From the NCBI RefSeq assembly GCF_000235365.1, contig NC_016455.1, positions 620,001 to 684,000 of the forward strand: DNA of 64,000 bases, read 5' to 3'. The position numbers were made by a program, and so were the translations under genes. Origin of the DNA: Eremothecium cymbalariae DBVPG#7215 (lineage: Eukaryota; Ascomycota; Saccharomycetes; Saccharomycetales; Saccharomycetaceae). Shown in pieces: positions 18,719-30,686 of this stretch; position 1 is the first letter of the stretch; every line of letters begins with the position of its first letter. A model generated the notes under the pieces. It was not told where the DNA came from, searched no databases, and saw nothing but the letters and a program-made list of their open reading frames with translations.

Positions 18719-21700
18719 ATGGGTCAGTTAATTGGTCTAGAACTTAATAACTTCAAGTCTTACAAGGGTACGCATAATGTTGGGTTCGGTAACAAGCACT
18801 TTATTAGTATTGTTGGTCCCAACGGGTCCGGTAAATCCAATATGATGGATGCAATCTCATTTGTATTGGGAATTAGGAGTAACCATTTAAGATCAAACGC
18901 TCTTGTTGATTTGATATACAGGGGGAGAATGGACGATCGTTCGGATGAACATGTTGCTAGTCCTAAGTCAGCGTATGTGAAGGCGTTCTATTTGAAGGAT
19001 GATAATGGCGAACAAGGGACGAAGATTGAATTCATGCGTATTATCCAGAATACGGGAGATAGCGTCTATAGAATTGATGGTAAGACTGTTAGTTTCAAAC
19101 GTTATGTTGAATATTTGGAAGGGGAGAGCATTCTCGTGAAGGCTAGAAACTTTTTGGTATTTCAAGGTGACGTGGAACAAATTGCCTCTCAATCTGGTAT
19201 AGAGTTGACCAAGTTATTTGAGCAAGTTTCTGGGTCTGTTCAGTATCAACGAGAGTATGAGCGTTTGAAAGAAGAATACCAGAAAGCTACTGAAGAATAT
19301 GGCGATTCTCTCAAGTCAAAAAGGAAAATGCAAATAGATTTGAAGAGCTTCAAAGAGGGGGTACATAAGGAGCAACATTATAAAAATCTATTATCTGAGC
19401 GGACTAAATTAAACCGGCAATATGTATTATGGCAGCTATATCACCTTGAGGACAGGAGGAGCGGGTTAATATCATCGTTGAAAGACTCTAAATCTAAGTT
19501 GGCTCAGTTGAAGAGCAAACTAACAAACGAAGAACACATTTTGCATAAATCGAAATCTCAAGCGGCGAAGGACGAGATTGTCATTACCAGAAAGAAAGAA
19601 AAATTGTCTCAGCTGCAGCAAGAAAGGTCCAAACTGAACTCCGAATTGCTGCCTGTTGGTAGTTCGAGACAAAGTGCAAGTAAACGGATCAATCATATTG
19701 AAAAGAGGATTGATTCTCTGAAAAGAGATATTACAAGACAAGAGTCCTACGTTCAACAGTTTCAAAACCAACTGAAAGTTGTGACGAAAGCCAAAGACTC
19801 TTTAGAAATTGATATTAAAGCTTCGTCATCAGGAAAGTTTAACTTATCTAAGGAACAATTGAAAGAGTATGAATCGTTGAAGGAGACGTATTTGTGTTCT
19901 GGGGGTTCCGCTCTTGAAGAAAAGATGACCTTGCTGCAGAATAAACGGGAAGAGTTGTTAGAAGAAATTTCCTTGTATGAAAGACGTGCTAATATTTCCA
20001 AGTCAAGAATATCCGTTGAACTAAACGTAGAGCGTGAAAAGCTGGAACTTGAATTATCCGAGGTCACCAGAGTTCTGAACTCCAAGAACGCCTTGCATTC
20101 TGCTAAAGTAAAGGAATGGAAAGAAGTACAGTCAGCCATCGAATCTGCTAATAATAAGGAGTACGAATTAAATTATAAACTTAAAGAAGTTTTGGTTAAG
20201 TTGGATGATTTAACTGCCGACCAAAGAGAGAGTAACAAGGAAAGGAAGCTAAGAGAAAATGTGGCAACTTTGAAAAGGCTATTCCCTGGAGTAAAAGGTT
20301 TGGTTCATGACCTGTGTCGTCCAAAGAAAGATAAATATGCACTTGCAGTTTCGAGTATGTTAGGCAAGAATTTTGATTCCATCGTTGTGGATTCGGTATC
20401 AGTGGCTCAACAATGCATTTCTTACTTGAAGAAGCATCGTTCTGGTGCTGCATCATTTATTCCCTTGGATACAATTGACATTAACACTCCCACACTACCA
20501 GTTAGGAATCTAAAAGGGTGTATTCTAACTGTAAATGCTATCGAATACGACTCTGAGCTAGAAAAGGCGATGCAATATGTTTGTTCAGACTCTATCATCT
20601 GTGATACATTAGATATTGCGAAGAATTTAAAGTGGGATCGTGGGATAAAATCAAAGTTGGTAACTATCCAAGGAGCATTGATTCATAGAGCTGGCTTAAT
20701 GACTGGGGGTGTAGGTAGAAATAATACTAATAGATGGGACAAAGCAGAATATCAAAGTTTGCTGTTGTTGAAGGAAAAGGTTTCTGGACAAATTTCTGAA
20801 CTCGTTACTTCGATCCGTCAAAACTCTGTACTGTCTAGAGGATTCGAAAACGAATTGTCATTATTAAATTCAGAACTAGTTACCTTAAGGACTCAATTGG
20901 TTCAAATAAATAGACTCATCGAAGAAAAGAAGGTTGAGATAAACTACCATGAAGACCTAATTAATAGCGAGTACTCGCCTAAAATATCTGCTTTAAATAA
21001 CTCGATGAAGGAATTAGATGAACAATTGTCAAACATATCCAAGAACAAGGAAACTTTACAGGGATCTATTTATAAAGACTTCGCGAATAAGGTGGGATTC
21101 ACCATTGCTGAGTACGAAGAACATACTGGTGAAACTTTGAGAGAACATTCCCGCGAGCTGCAGCAATTACAAAAGCAGATAATGACAATTGAAAACAAGT
21201 TGGAATTTGAGACTGAAAGGTTACAAGGCACTAGAGTCCGCCATGAAAAAACCATTGGTGATTTAGAAAAGGTTAAGCAAGAAACGGAGTCTTTGGAAGA
21301 ACAAGAGTCTAAAATTCAATCCCAAATCGAACAAGTCGATTCCCAAATATCTCAGCACAATGAAGAGATTGAACACCTGCAAGAAGCCTCCAGGAAGAAA
21401 TACCAGAGCGTTAAGGCTCTTGAAGAGATAGCCAATGACCTTAATGAGATGGTTCAAACCTCCAAAAGAGAAGTTGACCAACTTAAAGACGATATTGAAA
21501 AGACAGGTATTGAGAGAGTTAACCTTTTTAAAAATTGTAAAATGACCAATGTAGAACTGCCAACAGACAAGTCGACTTTGGACGAATTGCCCATAGAACG
21601 GATAGATTCGGAGGCAATTGAGATGGCCAACAGCATTACAGTGGATTATTCCAGCCTTGACAACAAATACAAAGAAAGCGGCAGTAATTTGACTCGAGAA

Positions 21701-22387
21701 GAATTTGAAGATTCCATTAAGGATATTGAGAATACTTTGAGAGAGTTGCAGCCAAACTCTAAGGCTGTTGAGAGATTTGATGAGGCCAAAGAACAGTTCA
21801 GCGTCGCCATTGATGAAAGTGAAAAACTGAAGGAAATAGAAAGAGAGTCTAAAGAAAAGTATCTCAAAATTAAAGAGAAAAGGGTGAAAACCTTCTTATC
21901 CTGTTTCCAGCACGTGACTGACCATATCGACAGGATTTATAGGGAACTCACTAGAAACCCTGGTTCCACAGCTGAATTAGCCGGTGGTAGTGCTTCTTTA
22001 ACCCTAGAAGATGAAGACGAACCCTACTTGGCAGGTATTAGATACCATGCCACCCCACCCATGAAGAGATTTAAGGATATGGACTATCTATCCGGTGGAG
22101 AAAAAACCATGGCCGCCTTGGCCCTTTTGTTTGCTATTAATTCCTACCAACCAAGCCCGTTCTTCATCCTCGACGAAGTCGATGCTGCTCTTGACGTAAC
22201 AAACGTGGAAAGGATAGCTGCATACATCAAAAGGCACGCCAGTCCTAAATTTCAGTTCATTGTCATATCCTTGAAAAGCAACCTATTTGGAAAATCACAG
22301 TCCATGGCCGGCGTCTTTAGGAACCAACAAGCAAACTCGTCAATGGTTATCACTACAGACTTAACTCAATATGTAGACGATGTATGA
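18719..22387 (+). CDS. SMC1: Smc1, cohesin ATPase subunit
   Basis: 1222 aa (S. cerevisiae Smc1, YFL008W, 1225). The N-terminal ATPase half has Walker A GPNGSGKS at 33-40. Long coiled coils flank a hinge at about 515-670, with the conserved GVKGLVHDLCRPKKDKYALAVSSMLGKNFDSIVV and the glycine patch RAGLMTGGVG. The C-terminal head has the ABC signature LSGGE at 1124-1128 and Walker B FFILDEVDAALD (catalytic E1153). It pairs with Smc3 at the hinge and with the kleisin Mcd1 C-terminus at its head to form the cohesin ring, for sister-chromatid cohesion and loop extrusion. The MCB boxes upstream fit S-phase expression. No disruption was seen. Confidence 0.99.
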   Translation: MGQLIGLELNNFKSYKGTHNVGFGNKHFISIVGPNGSGKSNMMDAISFVLGIRSNHLRSNALVDLIYRGRMDDRSDEHVASPKSAYVKAFYLKDDNGEQGTKIEFMRIIQNTGDSVYRIDGKTVSFKRYVEYLEGESILVKARNFLVFQGDVEQIASQSGIELTKLFEQVSGSVQYQREYERLKEEYQKATEEYGDSLKSKRKMQIDLKSFKEGVHKEQHYKNLLSERTKLNRQYVLWQLYHLEDRRSGLISSLKDSKSKLAQLKSKLTNEEHILHKSKSQAAKDEIVITRKKEKLSQLQQERSKLNSELLPVGSSRQSASKRINHIEKRIDSLKRDITRQESYVQQFQNQLKVVTKAKDSLEIDIKASSSGKFNLSKEQLKEYESLKETYLCSGGSALEEKMTLLQNKREELLEEISLYERRANISKSRISVELNVEREKLELELSEVTRVLNSKNALHSAKVKEWKEVQSAIESANNKEYELNYKLKEVLVKLDDLTADQRESNKERKLRENVATLKRLFPGVKGLVHDLCRPKKDKYALAVSSMLGKNFDSIVVDSVSVAQQCISYLKKHRSGAASFIPLDTIDINTPTLPVRNLKGCILTVNAIEYDSELEKAMQYVCSDSIICDTLDIAKNLKWDRGIKSKLVTIQGALIHRAGLMTGGVGRNNTNRWDKAEYQSLLLLKEKVSGQISELVTSIRQNSVLSRGFENELSLLNSELVTLRTQLVQINRLIEEKKVEINYHEDLINSEYSPKISALNNSMKELDEQLSNISKNKETLQGSIYKDFANKVGFTIAEYEEHTGETLREHSRELQQLQKQIMTIENKLEFETERLQGTRVRHEKTIGDLEKVKQETESLEEQESKIQSQIEQVDSQISQHNEEIEHLQEASRKKYQSVKALEEIANDLNEMVQTSKREVDQLKDDIEKTGIERVNLFKNCKMTNVELPTDKSTLDELPIERIDSEAIEMANSITVDYSSLDNKYKESGSNLTREEFEDSIKDIENTLRELQPNSKAVERFDEAKEQFSVAIDESEKLKEIERESKEKYLKIKEKRVKTFLSCFQHVTDHIDRIYRELTRNPGSTAELAGGSASLTLEDEDEPYLAGIRYHATPPMKRFKDMDYLSGGEKTMAALALLFAINSYQPSPFFILDEVDAALDVTNVERIAAYIKRHASPKFQFIVISLKSNLFGKSQSMAGVFRNQQANSSMVITTDLTQYVDDV

Positions 22388-22972
22388 GTCTTTGGCTACC
22401 ACCACACACACTTATACAACTGGCCATTCCTCGGCCACTCCTACCAACCGTCACCCCCCCTCCCCCCTTTGCAAGCCGCAGAATAGAAAAACATTTCTAG
22501 CTATGTAATATACGAATACTGTTCCATTTCTGCCGTCCACTACATCCTCCCCTCCACGCACTTCCACATATACCTCTCTGGCTTCCACCACTAAGTAGAG
22601 TCTCGTGCTTAGTAATTAACCTTTCCATGGAGGACTCGACTTTAGGGGAGCCTGAGGGATTCAAAAAGCCTGGGGAGCGCAACGAGAGGAGGAGGGGGAC
22701 ACACATTTAGTAAGTCATAATATAAATAAATATTATTTGATGTTTTGTAGCAAGTACCAACCACAAATCACCGAGAGGTAACAGCCGTGAGCTTTAAACT
22801 TATCTGTGCTCTTGACATAAATACAGGTATCGATTGGCAAGCTCCTCCTCTTCAGTCGCCGGTTATTCGACTTTAAAACATAAAGACGAGTTACCCTGTT
22901 TTTGTTATCATAGAATAACGCTCAGAAAAAGCTTCATAGTACCAAAACGCCATTGACATTAACAGTAAGAAG
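22388..22972. other. Intergenic SMC1-BLM10
   Basis: 585 bp. A C/T-rich tract (CACCCCCCCTCCCCCC) lies at about 22452-22468, with further pyrimidine-rich stretches to 22570. No gene was seen. I did not find a clear PACE (Rpn4) element. Confidence 0.55.
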
Positions 22973-25900
22973 ATGGATGTTAATAAGTTAGAGGCTCCTA
23001 TACCGCTTAAAAATAGGAGGATAGCAGAGTTAGGAATATCCGAGATGAAATTAACGAGATCCAGCTCTAGCTCGGATAATCTATGTGCCAAAAGAGCTAA
23101 ATTGTTTAATAATTTAACTAGTGGTTTTGCCACTGGTGGCATGCAAAGACCTCGATCCGCCACCCCAGTTCATCATGAACCATTTAATACTATATCCGAA
23201 GATGTATTAGGAAAACGATTAGAACATTATAATCTAGACTACGTCTCTGATTATCAAGAGCATGAAAGGAATATTTACGATCCAGAATCTAAATGGTTCA
23301 GTAGGCAAGTAAAGCCGAAGCTTCCCTTTGAGGCTAATCTGCCGTACGTTACTGAGAGTCATAAAGAACAGGCAAAGTACTTATGTCATATCTTGGTGAA
23401 CTTATATATTGCGATCAGCTCTCTGGATATCCAAGGTTTGATTTCCATTACTAGTAAAGACCTAGCCGATTTCAAGAAGGATGTTGACGACTTAGCTCTG
23501 CATACGGATCTCTTCAGGTTGACAGCGGAAGAAGATGTCGAGCTGAATGACATAAGTAATTTTGACGAAGACGATGACGATGAAGAGGATGCTAGTCAGG
23601 ATGGGTATGATGGGCAGGATTATGATTTTTCTGGGCCAGATTTTGGCCCTTCTGGCCGAATCACTGCGAAGTCTTCTACTGTCATTAATGTTAACCATTG
23701 GACAAATGAATTAAAGAACTGCTTGCATTTCGATTTTCCTCTCAGCGTGCGCAAGTCTTTGGCAAATGTTTACTATCATTTGTCATTGGTTCAGGGGCAG
23801 AAGATTTATAGGCAAATGCATGTGAGCATGTTTGAAAGTTTGGTTTCGGAGGACGATTCCGGGACTAATTTCACAGATTTATTGCTGCAAAAGGGTTTGA
23901 AGTTAGATTATAATCCAATGTTGGAATTTCTTGCAGAATTCTTGCCTTGTACTGAATCAGATTATGTGAGATATGATATTTCATCAAAGACAGACCTTCA
24001 GTTGTTTAGATTATTACTAAAGTTAGCACATCAATCCAAGGTGTTCTACGATCAGGATGATAAAGAACTTTTACAAAATACAATGGACAGATTTATCATT
24101 AGCTTCAGCCCGCAGACTTTGTCTTGTGTGTTACCGATTATCACATCTTTCGTTCCCTATCATTATCAAGAAGATCGTAATGTGATTGATTACTTCCCAT
24201 TTATGTTTAATATATGGGCATCTACGTCTGCTACAATGGTATTTGATACTCATTTATACGATTTCGTCGGTTGTGTCGCACAAGATGCCCATTCTAAAAT
24301 GATTAAGGAAGAATCTGGAAGGATTGTGAGGGTTTCTGGAATCAACTTTGGGCAGCATGGTATCTTTACCGAGGATCAGTTCAACTTTATTTTGAACAGG
24401 ATACAGAACCACTTGAGAGATGATTACCAAATCCATTCCTACTCGAGAGTTGTTAGGCCTTTAATATATTCCATAAATGGTTCATATAGTGACCACTTTT
24501 TTAATAAGTTGGCCCCACTAGTTAAGAGTATAATGACCTTCGTTCACCCCTCTAACAATGGCCAGTGGACCAAAGTCATAGCAAAATTTGTGCATGGTGT
24601 GATTAAAATGTACCATGCAAGGTGGGTTAGTGAACAAAAGTTAACTAACGGATATAGGAAAAATATATGGCTAACAGAAAAATCGCATGCACAAATGGTA
24701 GACTTGTTTTTGGATATCTTAATCGTCGGATCCCAAAATAAAGACTCAGATATGGCTAACTACTATATTTCCAGTTTTGCATATCTTTTGGATGTTCGTC
24801 CCAGCAATTCATACAAAATTATCGATCGGGTACTAGTTGATTTCTACGACTCTATGACAGATCAATTTGTTCATTCAGTGCATCGTGGTATCACCTCGTT
24901 AAAACAACTAACTAGGATTGTTAGGTACATGGTTACTGATCGTTTGTACAGGGTTCACATAACCAATATACTTTCAATGCTAGTCTCCAAAATCAAGGCC
25001 AATGATATTAGTCTGACTAGCAATACCATTAATTCTATCGTTTCTATCTGTACCTTTATTCCTTTGGATAATTTTGTTGAAGAGGATGAATTTTTAGCTT
25101 TTGAATCCCATACCATCCCATTTATACAAGAACATATCTTCTTTTTAAAGGATGGAGGAAATTCTTCTGATTTCAAGTACAGTGAAGAAGTTTTGGAACA
25201 CGCGTTTAGAGCTTCAACGACTGAATATGAAAATATTCTTAAGATTTATATTGATAAGTTGTTTCAGATGGTTGACGCCGACTTGGAAGATGGTATAGTT
25301 ACAAAAATTAACCAAACTTCCATGATTATGATGGAATCCATGTCTGATAAAATATTTGCTTACTTTACGGAGCTTCTGTCGAGGACATTCTGGGGTAACG
25401 ATGCCTTTAAGGAGAGTAATCCTAATTATGAATTAATTACAATTCCTCTTGGTGCAGCGGTGAGAAGAAACCCTAACTTGAGCAAGAAGTGGTTTGCTGA
25501 ATTAGATTACAACATTAGAGACCAAGTCGAAAGAGGGGCTGGATCTGTAAGAAGTTCTTCAGAAATTCAACGGCGTGATGTCAAATTAGTTGCTTATTTG
25601 ACTGCACTTAATGACATTATCAGACAGGCTCATGAGGCTATGATTGAATACAAAATAGAATTGGTAGAACTTTTAAAATTTATGTTCAATAACATTTCCA
25701 ATCCTCCTTTGGATGTCATCAGCTCTATGGTACTTCATTGTTGCTTGAGTAGCTTAATCAATATAGAAATCACTGAGTGTAGGTTATTCCCAGAAAATAC
25801 ACAGATTCCAAAATCGGACAGGTGGGGTGGTTTACAATTTGATGATCGTAAATATGATCCGGAACATACCCAATTTAAGTGGCATGTTCCATCAAGTGAT

Positions 25901-28900
25901 GAGGTAGATTTTGCGATTTCTCTACTGGAAACTTTCAGCACTCAGTACATGTTGAAGGCAGAAAAAATGATGGAGGCCCCCATTCGCCATTCTTCATACA
26001 TTGATGAATTAAAAAAGTGTATATTGGTTATCACACATACATTATCAGGTGCCTCACTTTTATTCGATCCAGACTTTAACAAAGATAGAAGTGATCCGCA
26101 GATACTGGACCCTTATAAAAAGAAGTTTTTGCTTTTAAAACAGCTACGGGCAAAAAATTGCGATGATCATGAATTGGTGCTGGATATTGAACAAATTAGG
26201 GATGAAAGTCAACAGGATGAAATTGATATTGTTGTTAATGATGAACTTGATCAGGCGCTTGATGGGATTCAAATCAAAGATGATGATGCTACGGCTCATA
26301 TGGAGGACCTCGACCTTCCGAATGTTGGTGACGACTCTAGTGTTCCTTCCGGTGTTGCTACGCCTGCTCCGGGCGGACATTTAGATGATACAACATCTGC
26401 AATGAACTCTTCTATTGCGTTTAGAGATCTAGAGATATTCACATGTCGCTATTTCTTTGGAAATACGACTGAAGAAAAGTTGAAGGATGAAAGATATATT
26501 AAAGTTCACGCTATTAGATCTAATATTGGCAAGTTTTTCCATACCCTTTTCAAATTTTTGAGTAGTAATTTCAGCGATAATCCTGGAATTTTCCAAATTT
26601 TGTTGCACGGTATGAAAGTTTGGTTTACAGATGTTGGCCAGGAGACGATCTTCAAAGACGATCCCGATTCTTTCTTGGATCTAGAGTTTTTAGAAAATCT
26701 TCAAAGTTTGGCTCATTCTATTTCTGAACCTTATACAAGAACTTATTTTGCAGTTGATCTTCATTCTCACCATGATGCTAGAGTTCTGTTACGCTCAACA
26801 AACCGTGTTCCATCTAAATTGGAGACGACATTGATGAAGGATGTAATCGATTTAGCTCTCTCTGTCTATCCTGATATTCACAAGCCAGCTCAGGGATGCA
26901 TGGTTCACGCCATGAAACAATTGATAGGATCTTACTCCCTAACTATCAACAGGGTAATTAAAGAGTTTAAAAGTGCTCTGCAGACTGAGCACTATAGGAA
27001 GATTGAAGTTCTTTTGGAGGTGCTCTTCACAAGAAAGCTTCATAGGAAGCTAATGTCCGATTATAAGAATTTAGATGAAATAATTTCCCTTCTACTTCGT
27101 GCTTGCAAAATAAAACACTTAGAAGTTGCTGTGTTTGCTGATAAGTTGTTGAATTCAATTGCTTCATCTTTTAAAATACCATCTAGTGTTTGTGTGATTA
27201 ATGAGAAAGAAATGGAGGTTTTGAATCCTGGTGATATTTCTATTACGTTGCAAGTGGATGTTGTCAAAAAAGCAAAAGCTAATAAAAGGGATTACTACTT
27301 TTCTCTTATATCAAATTTGGAAGAGAAGTTGATAAAATATTTGAAAGAAGATTCAGATCCTGGTTGGAAAATACCAATATTTATCATTAAGTTCATTTCC
27401 AGAATTCAGTCATGTTTGGAATTCAAGGCAGATGTTAGAGTCCTAAAGGAAATCTTTTTGTTGACTAAAACAAAGCATCCAACTATCATTCATTTGGCAG
27501 TGAACAACTTTGTCAATATTTGCAATAAGATACAGTCAGTTGGCGATTATGATTATGATATTACTAAAGCCTATTTGCCAACGTTCAGACGGAGGTTCAT
27601 AGAAACTATAGATACCTCAGACCCAAAATTCGGTCATTCCTTTCGAAAGGAGATGTCCAACTTTGAAACTCCAAACTATTTCATCGATTCGGTTGGCTAT
27701 GTTGGTTGGATGGCATGGGGAATCCCGCTACAGGTAGTTAAGACTATAGATCAAATTAATATGAATTTGAACGCAGAAGATTTTCAGGTTTTAAAGGAGT
27801 TTGGTGAATTAATAAATATCACTTGGTTGCGTGAATTAACCACACTTCTAATCCAAGATAATGAAACCAAAGGGATGTTTAGCAATAGCAACGTTTCATT
27901 CTTCGCTTTAGTAAACTTGTTGATTTCGAACCACATTTGTGGGGTGTCATACGATGAACTGCTTGATTTGTGTCGAAAACTATATGACAAGAATGACAAG
28001 GCATCTATGATTATGTCCATTGAAATTTTTGCTGGGTTGTTAACTTCCACAAAGTATACAACAAAGGAAAATTTGAAAAAGCGTTCCAAGTTCCTTACAG
28101 AGTTTCTAAGCTTTTGTCTAGATAAGGAACTTAACCAAGACTCTGTCGATATTTGGAACATATTGTGTTGGTGGTTACCGACATATGTTGATGTTAGAAG
28201 ATTTCAGCCCCTATTCAACAAGTTGGTCACGGATGGTACTGCTTTAGATAAAGATTCCGATTCTTCAGCCGACCAGGCTTCAAAGCTTGTACTTCTAAGG
28301 AGCATTCTAACAGTTTTAGAATTCAGAGCACCCGATTTGGAAGATATGTTTACAAAGTTAGTGCTTGACCATCCATACGACCAGGTTCGCCAGGAAGTTG
28401 CCAAAATGTTGGGTACCTTGATCCAAACACGAATTAGCCCTTCAGCCAGTAGCGTTGATGAATTGTTAGTTCTAAGTAAAGGCCAACATTTGAAGAAGCT
28501 TCCTAAAGTGTTCCAGTCGCATATATGCACAATATATGAACTGATTGAAAATGAAAGAAACAAATTGGACGGTTTATCCCCTCAAGATATTTTGAAAACA
28601 AAGTACTATTATATGGCATCTACAATGTTGTATTGGATTGCACACACCATGAAGGGACCCAACCAGCTAATTTTAGTTCCTTATGTCAACAAATGCATCG
28701 CGCCGTTTTTGCTCAAGTTACAAAAGATGAGGGACATGTGCAAACTGGCTAACATTTCCCCAGCATCCTTCTACATCGCGCTTTCATATATCCCTTTAAA
28801 AAGGGATGAAGTACCTTGCTTCGTACAACTGCTAGACAAAACCGACTTCACTAGCTCTAATGAGATTCGAACCCAGCTATATTTTGCTGAAAATTTGTAT

Positions 28901-29427
28901 TCCCATCACATGTTACAGCTGTCTTCCGAAGACAGAGACAAAATTCTAAAATTTGTGGTCGACAATATCTACAACGAAAACTACGTGGAGGTCAGAATAC
29001 GTGCCTCTGAAGTCTTGTCTGGAATAGTCCACAACTTCAACGAAGACGAAAAACTCCTCTCATTGATTGATATGTTCACCCAACGCTTGGGAGCCTACTC
29101 CTCTGAAAAGGCAAGAACAAAAAAGACAAACGCTAGATCAAAAAAAACCCTTCAAACGATCTAGTTACCCACGGTTCCATCATTGGCCTCGGCGCAATCA
29201 TCTCCGCCTTCCCTTACGTCTTCCCCCTCCCCTCCTGGATACCCAAACAACTCAGTAACCTAGCATCCTGGACAAGATCTAGTGGTATCCCCGGCATTGC
29301 CGCTAAAGATATCATTAGCAACTTTAAAAAAGTTAGAGCGGATACCTGGCATCTGGACCGTGATGAATTCACCACAGAACAACTGGATGATCTTGAAGGC
29401 GTCCTCTGGAGAAGTTATTACGCCTGA
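22973..29427 (+). CDS. BLM10: Blm10, proteasome activator (PA200), with a -1 frame change near the 3' end
   Basis: The first frame codes for 2063 aa of HEAT-like repeat protein similar throughout to S. cerevisiae Blm10 (YFL007W, 2143 aa). An acidic patch (DEDDDDEEDASQDG) lies near residue 200 and a second acidic linker near 1130. The frame ends at a TAG at 29162-29164. The -1 frame then continues the family C-terminus without a gap: THGSIIGLGAIISAFPYVF, KKVRADTWHLD, and the final LWRSYYA before TGA at 29425-29427. One extra base in the A8 run at 29140-29147 gives 2151 aa. Blm10 caps the 20S core. Its last residues (Tyr-Tyr-Ala, an HbYX-type motif) insert between alpha subunits and open the gate, so the product of the first frame alone would lack this function. 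It could be a sequencing error, a real indel, or frameshifted expression (see findings). SEC4 follows as in YFL007W-YFL005W. Confidence 0.95.
29140..29147 (+). other. A8 run where the BLM10 reading frame shifts by -1
   Basis: In the incoming frame the codons are TCA AAA AAA ACC, so the run contains the slippery heptamer A_AAA_AAA. The -1 frame has a stop at 29134-29136 and the 0 frame a stop at 29162-29164. The change must therefore happen between them, and this run is the only homopolymer there. Confidence 0.9.
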
Positions 29428-30044
29428 TTCTACCTATGCTTTTAGGTCCGTTCTTTCTCTTCCCCTCCTCTCTATATAAACGTCCCATTCAGCACCACAC
29501 ACCTAATTTCTGTACATATATATCTATATATATATACACATATATATTCTTAAGTTCTACCCAAACCCTTTTTCAACCTGCCTACACTCCTCTCCAACTG
29601 CCCTGCCCCCCCGCAACCCTGATAACACCCTCTATCCCTCTATCGACACTACGTTCTGTCTTTCCTGAATGCTCATCTCCGGTACTCTGGTGGTCCTTTG
29701 AAGAAAAAGAAACTAAAGGCTTTTACTGCATCTACGACTGCACGCAATAAGGAAAAAACAGCACATAGAAACTTGGTGACTTAAATTGAAGTCTACCCCC
29801 CTCTTCCCTCCTCCAGACATCAGTCCTCCCTCTCCGTTCTGTTCTCAATATTGAGTTTGTACGAGTTAAAAGATAGTTTCTGAATCAGGAGTACCTTAAA
29901 GGAGAGATAGATAGTCGGAACTCATAAGGATTAGGTCTGGGCTATTCGCGTTGTTAAGTGTACCCTCCTGCTGGTGTGTTTCATAAAGTTTGATTTTATT
30001 ATTATTAAAAATATCACCATATAGCAAATCATAGAGCAAGGACA
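29428..30044. other. SEC4 promoter region
   Basis: 617 bp. A (TA)n-like microsatellite lies at about 29518-29548, then C-rich pyrimidine tracts to 29640, then AT-rich sequence up to the ATG. The short open frames here are not convincing. Confidence 0.55.
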
Positions 30045-30686
30045 ATGTCCACATTAAGAGGAACTCCGTCAACCACTCCTGGTGGGAAGGGTTATGATTC
30101 AATTATGAAGGTATTGCTAGTTGGAGATTCTGGCGTAGGCAAATCTTGTTTGCTAGTCCGTTTTGTGGAGGATAAATTTAGTCCATCGTTCATTACAACA
30201 ATTGGGATTGACTTCAAGATCAAGACTGTGGACATCGATGGTAAGAAGATAAAGCTTCAGCTATGGGACACCGCAGGCCAGGAGAGGTTTAGAACCATCA
30301 CGACTGCATATTACCGTGGAGCGATGGGTATTATCTTGGTGTACGATGTGACCGACGAAAGAACATTTGAGAATATAAGGCAGTGGTTCTCTACAGTGAA
30401 CCAACATGCTACGGAGGATGCGCAGATATTGTTGGTTGGTAACAAGAAGGACATGGACACAAGGGCGGTAACATATGAGCAAGGTGAGAGTTTGGCAAAG
30501 GAACTCGGAGTTCCGTTTATTGAAGCCAGTGCCAAAGACGACGAAAATGTCAGTGATATCTTTTTCACACTAGCAAAGATAATCCAAGAGAAGATTGACA
30601 ACGATAGGCTAGTGGGGAATTTTGGCAGAGAGGGAAATGTCAACATTTCCTCTTCTGGCAACCTTTCCTCCTCGAACTGCTGTTGA
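30045..30686 (+). CDS. SEC4: Sec4, Rab GTPase of the exocytic pathway
   Basis: 213 aa (S. cerevisiae Sec4, YFL005W, 215 aa). All G-boxes are intact: P-loop GDSGVGKS (27-34), switch I TTIGIDFK (51-58), DTAGQ (75-79), NKKD (133-136) and SAK (162-164). The protein ends in CC, the dual geranylgeranylation site of Rab proteins. Sec4 marks post-Golgi secretory vesicles, is activated by Sec2, and recruits the exocyst subunit Sec15 and Myo2 for polarised secretion. The start at 30045 aligns with the family. Confidence 0.98.
   Translation: MSTLRGTPSTTPGGKGYDSIMKVLLVGDSGVGKSCLLVRFVEDKFSPSFITTIGIDFKIKTVDIDGKKIKLQLWDTAGQERFRTITTAYYRGAMGIILVYDVTDERTFENIRQWFSTVNQHATEDAQILLVGNKKDMDTRAVTYEQGESLAKELGVPFIEASAKDDENVSDIFFTLAKIIQEKIDNDRLVGNFGREGNVNISSSGNLSSSNCC

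Noticed and set aside
29116..29125. A_AAA_AAG heptamer upstream as the BLM10 shift site
   Set aside because: A -1 slip there would hit TAG at 29134-29136 at once, so it cannot give the conserved C-terminus.
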